A stretch of 64,000 nt of DNA, taken from the NCBI GenBank assembly GCA_015680685.1, contig MNCI01037709.1, forward strand, positions 876,406 through 940,405, in the 5' to 3' direction. Of this stretch, positions 22,001-32,686 are shown piece by piece. The notes under the pieces were generated by a model. The model saw only the letters and a program-made list of their open reading frames with translations. It did not search any database and had not been told where the DNA came from. Every line of letters starts with the position of its first letter. Positions within the stretch are counted from its first letter, which is position 1. A program made the position numbers and the translations under genes. Origin of the DNA: Gnetum montanum. Taxonomy: Eukaryota > Streptophyta > Gnetopsida > Gnetales > Gnetaceae.

Positions 22001-24514
22001 ACCATGGGCCTAGAAATGCTCAAAGGCTCTTGAAGATTGCTTGTGAGAGGCAATAAGGGCCATCTTGGTTTGGTCTAACACTGCAGCACGAAGGATGGGG
22101 CCTGCCATAAAAGTCTTTAGTGCTATGTGCACTAAAGTAAGCCCATCATCATCATCATGCATCCCATGTTCATCAAAATATGATCTACATAGGAAAACAA
22201 CATGCACATTTAGACGATGACATAAAATTAAAAAAGAAATCACAAGGCACAAAGGAGCATACCTATCCACTTTGTATACTATCCCAGGTGGGTTCTGAAA
22301 TAAGGTATGCACACAAAGAGCTAGGAAAAGTGTGTTGCTATTGTTGTAATGACTACAAGTAGGCAGCTCCCACACATGGGTTAAAGGATGAGTGGATCTA
22401 GGACCCTTAGCAGGGCCTCCATCCACTCTAAACAGTCCCTCATCAATATCAGTGATGAAGGCTAGCATGTCTTGTGTAGCCTCGGGTAAAACGGTCTCAA
22501 TAATATCATGAGCCATCTATTCACTTACATGAGACCATATGACAACACTAAAATTTTTTAGTAGAAATGACAAGAACAAACTAGCGTTAGGGCAAAACCA
22601 TATTACATGGGCCCAATTCGCATGTCACAGGGAGGTGTGTTTGGCCTAAGGGGGCCAAACCAAGCAAGTACTCCAACAAGCTCAATAATAAGGAGAGAAG
22701 ATTTAGATCCCCTGCACATAACCGAAACATTGGGTAAGTGAAAAATCCAAGAACTAACAATAGGTCAACATCACTTAAAAAAATCACATAAACAAATATC
22801 ACACCCCATGAGACAAGGACACTAACATCTATTTAGTATAATCTTATGCTTATTGGGGTACATTGAAGTTGGTTTCAGAGAAAATCCATGTTTAAATCAT
22901 TAATCCCAGAAAAACAATAGATGATATAAAAAATATAAAATTTAGAAATCATTGAACATCTTGGCAAATTACTTTTCAAAATAAGGAAGACAAGACACTC
23001 ACACCACAACCTCTCAAAGGAAACTCACACCAGAAGGTCATTCCAACAAAGTCACACAGTCCTCCCTCAAACACATGCTAAGTGCTTACAATCGCTATCT
23101 ATAACTTAGCAATCATATAGCAAGCCAAAACGAAAAAGAGAATAGGTCTTCCCACCACTAAGTCACACCCAAGTCACGTTGGGACTTTCCACCCCACCAG
23201 CAGCTTATGTAGCGTGACCTTTGTCCCTAACACTCATGCTAGCATCCTGCAAGGACTGGCAATCATGCTGCCAAGGGGAGCAGGTATTTCCAACGCACGC
23301 TGGCAATCATGCTACCAAGGGGAACAAGTATTTCCAACACACACTAGCAATCATGTTGCTAAGGGGAACAAGTATTTCCAACGCACGCTGGGGCTAGCCA
23401 ACCACTCTCGTTTTGCTTCTGCCATTTGTCCGCATTCACGCCCTGGGCAAAGATCCAAAATGTGTAGTCAAGGTGCCCTAGGCAGAAATTTGCAATTCCC
23501 GTGGCCTCTTCTAAAAGCCCAAATCTTTTACAGTCATGCTGAAACCCAGGAATTGCAGGCATGTTGGAACTCAAAATTTCAGTAGTCACACTGATCCCTT
23601 ATCCCCAAGTCATGATGCTGCTAGCCTTCCAACAAAATCATGCTGCCCTGCCAGCTGAAAATGCAAGGAGTCATGCTTCCCTAAGGCCAAAACTTTATAA
23701 CCCACATTGCCCCTTTAAAATTTGAAAAAAAAAACCCTGCCCAGCAAATTTGCAAGTAAAACTACGGTGAAAATTTTGTAGTCACGCTGAGGGTAAGATG
23801 CTCACAAGGCCAAGAAGACAGACAGAGAAATCCCAGGCTCATGTTAACCTACCCACAGTAGTTATGCTGTAAGAGGCCCCTAAAATCTAAGAAACAAGAG
23901 GGGGAAGACTGAAACCCTACATCCATGCTACCAAGAAGGTTGAAAACCCAAAAAAATTGCAAGTCACGCTGAATTGGAAAGTTGCAGGTCACATTGTGTT
24001 GGGGAAAAGACCCGAAATTTACCGGCTGCATTGCCCTAGAAAAAATTTTCAAGGGTCAATTTACGCTGCCCCCTTCAAAATTCAAAAAATTCATAGTCAT
24101 AGTGGCCATTCTTGCACCTTCAAAAATCAAAATTTTGTAATCATGTTGCCCTCCAGATCCCAAATTTTTGTGGTCATGCTAAGGTTAAAATTCTTAGTCA
24201 CAAAACCTACGAAAGTTGTGCCAAGAAAAACAAAAAACTAGAAAAAATTGAAAACACCATGATTCCAAAAATCCCAAATCGCAAGCCCAAAATCTCAAGA
24301 ACAAATTCCTGCCCTAGGTAATGCTACTTGCAAAAATGCTAGAGAAAATTTGGGGACAAAGAATTTACCTGTGCAGGGCCTTCTTCCACATCAGAATCCT
24401 AACTTGAGGAAGACGTTGGAGGAGCTCTTCACTCTCCTTCACGAACATTAGTGTTGCTTGCTTCCTCCCCTTGCCCCCGATTGCCTTTCCCTTGCCCTTG
24501 TTTGTCATGGTCAT
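19049..24514 (-). pseudogene. Spliced antisense gene-like unit inside element B
   Basis: Nine exons with consistent GT-AG borders can be followed on the minus strand: 24514-24369, 22516-22263, 22184-21913, about 21805-21555, about 21530-20768, about 20658-20404, about 20310-20122, about 20025-19238 and 19117-19049. Landmarks in order are MAHDIIETVLPEATQDM, LTLVHIALKTFMAGPILRAA, DWSLDELVLPQRIDPVP, FDLFGIPMDGATVVVDRA, NFLCPLFRAWVFPKSLS, a long E/K/Q-rich coiled coil (DEVHTLKETLAKEREEKKDL) and an acidic tail ending GARAGDEEDLGD. The middle resembles in layout the domain called putative plant transposon protein (Transposase_32/ATHILA ORF-1 type); that is pattern judgement. Seven in-frame stops (six TAG, one TAA) interrupt it, mostly where glutamine would fit. 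Exon 1 is the least certain. Function unknown. Confidence 0.72.
23259..23390. repeat. Three 44-bp tandem units in intron 1 of the antisense gene
   Basis: Units start at 23259, 23303 and 23347 with core GCAATCATGCTGCCAAGGGG, then a short spacer, TATTTCCAACGCACGCTG. The surrounding intron (22517-24368) is dense in TCATGCTG/TCACGCTG words, also the hallmark of the B LTR repeats at 13010-13330 and 35190-35830. Confidence 0.88.
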
Positions 24515-25174
24515 GCTGACGCTAACACTAATGCCTTGGCTTGCACTGCACTCTGGTCACGCTACCTTCCAAATTGCAGTAACTCACAGTAACAAAAATG
24601 AGACTTCCTTCCTCAAAATTCCCTTTTCTATCCCTCCCTATTTACTTAATTTTATTTATTTATTTAATTTTGGGCCTTTTATTTTAGTTCTTCTTCTTTA
24701 CTTTGGTTACACGTTGTTATTCAAACATCTTTGCCTGGCGATGGCCTAGCTTTCCTTGTCGTTCCAACCCCCGAAATGGAGTCCAAAAAAAATTCCTTAT
24801 GAAAAGAAGAAGAAAGTGCTGAAAAATCAAAAAAAAAATCAACAAATAAACATGTATAAACACTTGGAAATAATATAAAATTTCATAAAAATTTAAAATC
24901 TCCACAACCTTATTGTCCACTAGAAAATTTAAAATCTAAATATAGAATTTAAAAGTCAAAAATTTTAAAAATTTAGAAATGGTGCATACACTCAGTTCAA
25001 ATGGCAAGTCAACATGTGGCCCGGTATGGCCTTAAACTACCATGATTTCCACCACATCTCCTAAATTTGTCAGTACACAATTTAATTATCCTATGTTCAT
25101 TTACACTTTGTAACTCTCCTACCGAGGGAGTGTCTCTTACTTTGCTCTCATTTTAATTGGTAGGAGTGAGCACC
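24515..25174. other. Region between antisense start and RT start
   Basis: Read leftward it would be the promoter of the antisense unit; a weak TATA-like TAAATAGGG (minus strand, about 24641-24650) is the only candidate seen. Read rightward it is the spacer before pol. A decayed array core (TATGGCCTTAAACTACC) lies at about 25027-25043, and a good splice acceptor context (TTTTAATTGGTAG, ending at 25163) precedes the RT start codon by about 11 bases. This would suit removal of the whole protease-RT gap as an intron. Confidence 0.5.
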
Positions 25175-26800
25175 ATGGCCACCAACAACATCCTCTCAAC
25201 ATTGTCTCTTAGTGGACCATACAGAGATGTAGAAAGAGCGATCAACCCAGAATCCTTGGATCTAAATCCATCCACCTATACCAATTTAATAGCTTCCACT
25301 TAAGAAACGTTAGATCTAGAAGCTAAAAATATCACTGAAGATCCTCTGGTTGAAATCCCCATCACCATAGTCAATGACGAAGCCACAACCTTGAAATTAA
25401 GTGCCCTACTAGACTTGCAACTCGTAGGTGACATCACTCAGGTGTTAAAAGGTAACATAAAAATGTTTGCATGGTCATATACTGATATGCCAGGTCTAGA
25501 CCCCTGGATCATTCAACAAAACATTATTCTTGATGAAAAAATTAAACCAGTGAAACAAACAGCACGAAAAGTTAGACCCGAAGTTGTGGTAGCAGTCCAC
25601 GCTGAAATCACAAAACTCTACCAAGCCGGCTTCATCCAAGCTATTGATTATTCCGATTGGGTATCAAATATTATTGTAGTCCCTAAAACAAATGGTAGCA
25701 TATGCAGATGCATTGACTTCCGTGACCTCAACACAGCCACTATAAAGGATGACTTTCCATTGCCCAACATTGATTAACTTATTGACATGACTATTGGGCA
25801 TGCACTGTTATCCTTTATGGATGGATTTTCAGGATACAATCAAATAAGAATCAATCCAGAACATCAACTTAGGACAACTTTCATGACACCTTGGGGCACA
25901 TTCTGTTATACGATGATGCCATTTGGCCTTAAAAATGCAGGTGCCACATATAAGCAAGCAATGACATACATATTTAGTGATTACATGCTTAATTTTCTCA
26001 ATGATTATGTTGATGATATAGTAGTCAAATCTAAAACAACTGAACAACATGTAAAAGATCTAGACTTAGTGCTTAAACGTTGTCTCAAATATGACCTTAG
26101 GCTTAACCTAAAGAAATGCATGTTTGGCGTCAAAATAAGCAAAATGCTTGGTTTCCTAGTCTCCAAAATAGGGATACAGGTAGACCCTGATAAGGTTAAA
26201 GCAATAACCAATATGCAACCACCAAGAAACCTTACCGAACTACGTGGCCTCCAAGGTAGACTATAATTCATCAGATGCTTTATCGAAAGGCCGATAGATA
26301 AGTTGAGTCCTATGCAACATCTATTACGAAAGAATGTACATTTCCAATGGACTCAACAATGCCAAGAAGTGTTCGAGAACATAAAACAAGAGTTGGCTCG
26401 ACTACCAACTGTTTATCCTCCACAAAGTGATAAACCTTTCTACATCTACCTTGCAACTTCCGATTCCTCCATTGCATCGTTGCTTTGTCAAAAGTGTGAG
26501 GATGGAATCAAAATCCCTATATATTACCTGAGCCATGCATTAATCTCCTATGAACAATGATATAATGACGGAGAAAAATCATGCCTCGCCCTTGTCTTCT
26601 CCTTGAAGAAATGGTAACATTATCTCTTCCATAATCAGATTTACATCATTTGCAAAGATAATGTTCTCCATGCCATTACTAATAACATCTATGAGTCAAG
26701 TAGGTTAGCTAGGTGGAAAGCGATGATCGTAGAGTTTGACTTGCACTATGTTGCTCAATCTTCCACAACAGGTTAAGCAATAGTCACACAACTAACCATC
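25175..26800 (+). pseudogene. Reverse transcriptase and RNase H of B
   Basis: The frame starts with an ATG at 25175. It reads through the Tat reverse transcriptase blocks: WVSNIIVVPKTNGSICRCID, FSGYNQIRI, MMPFGLKNAGATYKQAM, the catalytic YVDDIVVKS at about 26007-26033 and MLGFLVSKIGIQVDPDK. RNase H follows with KPFYIYLATSDSSIASLL and YYLSHAL. All residues of the YVDD box are present. Stops fall at 25298, 25775, 26264, 26558, 26615 and 26774; several replace a Gln or Arg codon by one C-to-T change. It would copy the element RNA to DNA; now inactive. Confidence 0.92.
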
Positions 26801-27500
26801 TCACCAATGCACGATCAAATGACAATAAACCCTGAATTCCTAAATGAAAATGTTAATAGTGTAGACACCGTACCTGATAACTACGAGGCAATCCTCTACT
26901 TCGATGGAGCCTCAACCTCCCAAGGAGGAAGTGTTGCGGCCATTTTAACATACCCCTCTGGAGAAATCCAACCCTTCGCCTACCGATTAACCTTTCCTTG
27001 CACCAATAACATGGTGGAGTACGAAGGTCTTCTTCGAGGTCTTCAAGTAGCGCTAACTTCAGGAATCTCATGCCTTGTAGTTCGAGGGGATTCGCAATTA
27101 GTCATTAATCAAGTCACTGAGGTTTATGCATGCAAAGCTCCCCATTTGCAACCGTATTGTGATTTGACCAAACATTTGGTGAGGCAACTAGTAGAAGTGG
27201 ATATACAAAATGTCCCTAGAAGCGAAAACACCGTTGTTGATGCACTTGCTACACTAACCTTAAACATAACACCTAAAATGTTCCATGCATTGCCAAGCTC
27301 TATAACAAGTTGCACTGAACCTATAATTAATACGCATGATAAAGTACCTATAGCATCCATTAGTACAACACACGCAATAGAATGGTATGATGACATAAAA
27401 GAGTACCTTCTAAGAGGTGAACCTCCACAATACTTGACATATGCTCAAAAGGATGCTGTACGGATACTTTCCTGGAAATATGCGTTAATAGGAGACACCT
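26801..27500 (+). pseudogene. Second (archaeal-type) RNase H of B
   Basis: An open run of 281 codons (26807-27652) contains AILYFDGASTSQGGSVAAIL, NNMVEYEGLLRGLQVAL, LVVRGDSQLVINQV and NTVVDALATL. These match the D-E-D-D catalytic layout of the extra RNase H that Tat-lineage elements carry between the RT-linked RNase H and integrase. The stretch 27330-27500 links to integrase. This is the best-preserved part of B and the main support for the lineage call. Confidence 0.9.
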
Positions 27501-28621
27501 TGTATCGCAAATCCTATGAAGGCATCTTGCTAATATGCATTAGTAGCATTGACAGTCAAACGATTGTAGAAAAAATCCATGAAGGACTTTGTGGGGGACA
27601 CATAGCACCTAAAGCAATGACAACAAAGATTAGGTGCTTAGGTTACTACTAGCCACACATGGAGTACGATTGCATCTCCAAGGTAAGAATATGTGACATT
27701 TGCCAAAAGCATGGTAATCTCATACATGTGCCATCGAATGAATTGCATACAGCACAAATCACATGGCCATTCCAAAAATGGGGTTTAGACTTAATTGGAC
27801 CAATAACACCATCATGTTTAGCAAAGCATAGCTTTATTATCATTGCAACTGAATATTTCACAAAATGGGTAGAAGCTATTTCCCTTAGGAAGACCACCTC
27901 AAAACACATTTGCACTTTTATAATGGAAAATATCATGATCCATTTTGGTATTCCAATGACCATCGTTACTGACAATGGGCCACAGTTTAGTAGTGCGGAT
28001 ACTAAAAACTTTTGTGAAAGTCTAGACATTAAACATGCATTTTCATCACCTTACTACCCACAGAGCAATAGTCAAGTTGAGGCTACAAATAAGACCGTCA
28101 TCATGGTGCTAAAAAAGATGCTAAATCAGAGCAAGAAATGATGGCATGAAAAATTGATCTATGCATTGTGGGCATATCGCACGACACATCGAACATCCAC
28201 AGGTAAAACTCCATATAGTCTTGTATATGGATCTGAAGCTATTTTACCTTTAGAATTGCAAGTTCCCTCATTGTGGATCACTCTCTCTGGCCTCCTTGAT
28301 GAACATCAAAACAATGAATTGTGCATTGCTGACCTCGATTCAGTAGAGGAGGAATGTGTGCAAACGCTTGATTAAATAGAATGGTACCAAAAACAATAGC
28401 GACAACGACACAAGCACGATCTCCATAAACACCTAATCAAAGAAGGAGATCTAGTCCTTAAGGCCACCCGTGAACATCCAGATAAATTCTCAGCCAACTG
28501 GGAAGGGCCTTACTTATTCACCAAGGTGTATAATAATGGAGCATTCAAACTTGCTGACATGGACGGAAACGAGTTTGGCAATCCTACAAACCACTTGTAC
28601 TTGAAAAGGTACTATGTTTGA
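27501..28621 (+). pseudogene. Integrase of B
   Basis: The zinc-binding N-terminal segment reads HEGLCGGHIAPKAMTTKIR and continues after a stop as CDICQKHGN. The catalytic core has GLDLIGPIT (first Asp), TDNGPQFSS (second Asp) and the Glu in NSQVEATNK. The C-terminal segment is KTPYSLVYGSEAILPLE, then after a stop GDLVLKATREHPDKFSANWEGP and HLYLKRYYV, ending with TGA at 28619-28621. Stops at 27650 (where YYWP is expected), about 28139 and about 28373 inactivate it. No chromodomain is present. Confidence 0.92.
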
Positions 28622-28640
28622 CAAACTTGAGGTACGTCAT

Positions 28641-28982
28641 AGTCCTAGCATCATGACTTAAAACTAATACCACAAACTAGTCCTGGCATCATGACTTAAA
28701 ACTAATACCATAGACTAGTCCTGACATCATGACTTAAAACTGATACCACAGACTAGTCCTGGCTTCATGACTTAAAACTGATACCACAGAGTAGTCCTAG
28801 CATCATGACTTAAAACTGATACCACAGAGTAGTCTCGACATCATGACTTAAAATTGATACCACAAACTAGTCTTGGCATCATGACTTAAACTTGATACCA
28901 TAGACTAATCCTGGCATCATGACTTAAAACTGATACCACAGACTAGTCCTGGCATCATGACCTAAAACTGATACCATAGAGC
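28641..28982 (+). repeat. 38-bp tandem array (9 units)
   Basis: Units begin at 28641 and every 38 bases thereafter to 28945, consensus AGTCCTGGCATCATGACTTA plus AAACTGATACCACAGACT. Decayed relatives (GTCCACTAAGACTATAAACTGG and similar) continue to about 29200. It begins about 20 bases after the integrase stop. The ATGAC-TTAAACT core and GTCC word are shared with the 26-bp array that follows the protease. Confidence 0.95.
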
Positions 28983-30381
28983 TTCGTCCGGTATGACACT
29001 AAACTACCGCATTCGTTTTCCATGATGAGAAACTAGCATCTAGAGTCCACTAAGACTATAAACTGGTTTACCTCTTCATAGTCTGCTATGACTATAAACT
29101 GGCAATGCACCATCTACCACGATGCTAAATTGACATCGTCCAAGGGGTTACAATGTAAAACTAACCCACAACAGTCCACTAAGACTATAAATTGGTGATA
29201 TCATCGATGACTAGGCAAAAACTTGAAAAGATGTGTTGCTGCAATTAGCTGTACATGTTTTGCAAAGACTTGTTGCATGATTTTTCTCATGGACACTAAT
29301 GAAGCTGATGTTGTTCATAATTCTGTTTGCTTTGAAAATTGCATGTGGTGACTTCATCTCCTTGTTTAAAGTGCTTAGCTAACCGTTTCATTTGTGTTTT
29401 TCTTGTCTTCTTGGAGTTGTGTTTGCAAGATGACACTCCTGAGGCATTCATGTATAGATGCACTTCATCATGATGACAAGGTATCTCATTCTTTCTAATG
29501 CACGTAACTGGATTAATCAATTCGTTCATAAGTACATTCCTGACTCTCGATGCATTCCCTATTTCTCCATCATGCTCCCCGTACCCTATTCAATTACACT
29601 CTTGGATATATTCCACTCAGCTCAAAGCTCTTGATGCACTATTGCACACTGTAGCTCTCTAAGCAGTTGCGACGCAAAACATAATACACAGTACATGATG
29701 TGAAATGCAAGCGCTTGAACACGAGCACAACGCTAAAAGTAAGATCTTTCAAAAAGACCAAAGAGAAAAAAATAAAAGAAAAAGAAAGACAAAAATAAAG
29801 CAAAAAAGAAAAGAAAAGAACAAAAGGGTCAAAGAGAAAAATGCACTGAAAAGGTCTTCATGATCCCGTTGACATCATAAACAAAAGACTATTGGCTATT
29901 CTCATACAAGCCCCAGGTGAGAAGGTAATTGTCTTGAAAAATAGCTACACTTGTGTCTCAAAGAGACCGTGTGGCACATCATTGTGTGGCTTTGGCTATT
30001 TACAATGAACCTGTAAATACTTTATAAGAGTCCTGTTTCTCCAAAGAACACACCTCCTATGTCTTGGTTCCGAGTCTGTTGAAAACTCGGTTGTTGACAA
30101 AGACCATTGACGTAACTTGTTCACACGAGAGCATTCCTCTTCCACAATTCCAACAGCAATTATCACCCCTGACCAACTCTTGACTTCCCTTGGTTACAAC
30201 CAATTCACCCCCTCATCTCAAAATACATTTCCCCAATCCTATGTACTCTTGGACATGGTGCAATGACATCAAGCCAAGGGCTGATGGTTAATGTTTGGTA
30301 CTTGGTTGTTCATGATGTTTTGCACTTCTTCGTCGACGCCTCTCGGGTGAATTCCTCCAGATGTCAACAAAGAGAGGCCAA
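28983..30381. other. 3' untranslated region of B with polypurine tracts
   Basis: After decayed array units (to about 29200) no domain is seen on either strand. A strongly purine-rich tract lies at 29757-29850. The polypurine tract proper, AACAAAGAGAGGCCAA, directly precedes the LTR start at 30382. The open frame on the minus strand at 29296-29529 has no recognisable motif and is ignored. Confidence 0.6.
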
Positions 30382-30665
30382 TGAAATACCACTAATTTCA
30401 GCCTAGCACTTTGAAATGAAAATGACTCAAGCCTTTTTTGAAGTTTCTGAGACAAAATTTGGCTAAGGCATTGAGCTCACACCCAACCTGCTAAGGTAGT
30501 TTGCTCACCCTCAACATGAACAACTTCAAGAAACATCAAAATCAAGTCAAAAGTGGAGGTCAATTGCTCAAAGTTCAAAATTCCAATGTTCAGAGTCTAG
30601 CGTCAAAAATTGCAAGCTTTTTTAGTTCACGCTGTGGGTCACGCTGAGCATGACCATAGTGTGAC
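30382..30665 (+). repeat. B 3' LTR, truncated
   Basis: TGAAATACCACTAATTTCAG matches the 5' LTR start and alignment continues to GTGAC at 30665, where the 5' LTR goes on with CTACC but this copy changes to A2 spacer sequence. About 1.27 kb of LTR is missing. The abrupt change to A2 sequence, together with loss of the A2 ORF2 N-terminus, indicates a deletion rather than an insertion. Confidence 0.9.
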
Positions 30666-32686
30666 ACAAGGCCAAGAGTTAGTAAGGTTGTTTTTGAAAT
30701 TAAGTTATACCTTACTGCTTGCCTTAATTAATTAATTTTTTTATCTTCATGTGATCTCACTCGAAAGATTGTAATAATGAGTCTATTTTACTTAGGTGGT
30801 TTCCAATTTTAATCTCTCGATGTACCTAAAGGATTAAATGATTTTTTGGCACATTTTATTCTCAATTTACAACTAATTACCCTTAATCATGTCCTTTGGG
30901 CGATGATAAATTCCAAGAAAGTTAGGTGCTATTCAGTAGGTGTCCCTCTCCCACGACTAAGCTGTACACTCCAGGTTCAAGTAGGTTCAGACGGAATTAA
31001 AATCAGAGTACCAGCAAGCGAGATATGAATATGAAAGAAAGGGTCACTCAATTGCAAGTTGTAGAGAAAAAATTCGAAAAATTCCTTGTGTGAATGACAA
31101 AAAATGATGCTAAGTGTTGTGGGGGGGGGGGTGGTGGTTTGCCTATATATAGGTTTGGAGGGATGCGCCTATATATAGGTTTGGAGGGATGCGATATCAC
31201 GGCCTATGGATGTATGGATGTTTAGGCCCAAGGGAAAATACCAAATTTAAAAGGTTTTTGTTGGAATCAAAAGTTGAAATTAGGACATGTGACATATGTT
31301 GAAGGGGTTCTTAGATAATTAGATGGTTTTGAAGGCATGAATAATGATCTGTGGGTTTTGTCAATAAGGACCTTGGGTGGTAGAGAAAAAGGCTATGTGA
31401 TGGTACATAGGAACGTTGATTTGAAGGGATACTAATAATAGGGAAAGAATGTCATTTGAAAATTATGCTGAGGGCAAGAAATGGTGTGTGTGAGCTATGT
31501 CATAAGGGAAGATTACAAAAGATTAAACAAGTGGGTCCTCCCCAAAGTAGGTTCCAACCTATAATGCCCTTGTGTAACCACACTTAAAGTGTCCGTGGGT
31601 ACTAGAAGGGTTAAATGTAATCCGCACTGATTCCACAAAACACAAACATGTAAATATCACCCGAATGAGGTAAGAATTCTATATTACACACAACATGAGC
31701 TACAATTACATGAACAGTGAGATGAGATGAAGTATAGAAAGGGATTGTAGAGATTGGGACATGAGGTAACTAACCTAGGACACAGTGAATCGTACGTGTA
31801 AAGCATGATTAAGGTGTCATTAACTCGTCGTTCCAAGATCAGGACCAAGTGCATTCCTCTAATCAGTGACATCACATTGTTTCATCCCATGATGAGCAAC
31901 TATGAGAGTACTATAACAACAAGGCGTACGATCACTTGGCATTTTATTCAAGGGAGGAGTGATTTTTGTTTTGTGGCACTTCCTTTTTTTTTTGAATACT
32001 GATTCCAGAGAAGCTGCCAACCTTTAGGCATGGGTGCATGTCTTTCCAGTGGGATCCCCTAGAACAACATTAGATTTTTGAGTGCCCTTTTGATTACTCT
32101 TACTCCAATTTTCATTAGATCTACAAGGATCTTAGTACAACCACATTGCATGATAACTCCCATAGACGTTACTAAAGAGAATCTGCAAGTCCCCTTGATG
32201 TCACACCCTAAACATTCCCTCTTGGTCCATCATTCTTCATTTTGGGTACAATGAACACAAAATTAATTTTAAGTTTTAAGAATGTCAAGAATATCACTGT
32301 ACCCTTGAATAGAACCTCTTATTCATAGAGTGGATGAGTGGGTGTAATGGGCTTACTATCCACATAATTGATCACTCGAGACTCAACAACATAGAACACA
32401 CCTCAACCAATGATCCACATGAGTGTTTTATTCATAGACGAGATTACTTATAAAAAATGTAAAAGGACAAAAAGACAAAAAGATAAAACAAGAAATGGAA
32501 AAATGAAAAACTGGAAAACAAAAAGTTGTAAAATTAAAGAAAATAAAAAGTGGTTATTAATCCTGCTTGTTACTAGAATTGGGAATATCCCCCATAACTA
32601 ATCGGTTGAGGATGGAAAGGATTAATAAATGGAAGATGAGGATCCTTGCATGTTGGAAATATTGGGGCCTGGTCATACTTACCCCA
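30666..32686 (-). other. A2 spacer between gag and ORF2
   Basis: Read on the minus strand, this 2-kb stretch aligns with A3 57441-59580 in the same order. Shared segments are: downstream of the gag stop; a small block encoding PLERHAPMPK (about 32050-32020); the GTGGG(A/T)CCTCCCC block; an internal promoter; a TTAGTCGTGGGAGAGGG block near 30945; and GCAGTAAGGTATAA near 30710. It contains no pol domain. The short frames do not stay open in both copies, apart from the PLERHAPMPK segment. Confidence 0.7.
31130..31205 (-). promoter_or_regulatory. Candidate internal promoter of A2 (upstream of ORF2)
   Basis: On the minus strand a GATATCGCATCC element (near 31200-31189) is followed by two copies of a 26-bp unit (31193-31168 and 31167-31142), each containing the palindromic TATA sequence CCTATATATAGG. 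The order GATATCG then TATA copies the start of the family A LTR. A3 has the equivalent at 58998-59110. A run of G at 31119-31130 follows. Confidence 0.55.

Larger units (their letters stand above)
12766..30665 (+). mobile_element. Tat/Ogre-lineage Ty3/gypsy element B
   Basis: A large plus-strand element: 5' LTR, primer site, gag, protease, a 26-bp tandem array, an antisense spliced gene, RT-RNase H, a second RNase H, integrase, a 38-bp tandem array, 3' UTR and a 3' LTR cut off after 284 bp. A second RNase H domain (YFDGAST...) between RNase H and integrase is the hallmark of Tat-lineage elements such as Ogre and Retand. It sits inside ORF2 of A2. The 3' boundary is a deletion, so no target duplication can be checked. 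Every ORF has stops. Confidence 0.9.

Noticed and set aside
28641-28982. Tandem array as a CRISPR array
   Set aside because: Same reasons: 38-bp units without spacers in an element 3' region.
29757-29850. Purine-rich tract as the polypurine tract of B
   Set aside because: It is 530 bases from the LTR; the tract directly next to the LTR (30366-30381) is in the correct place.
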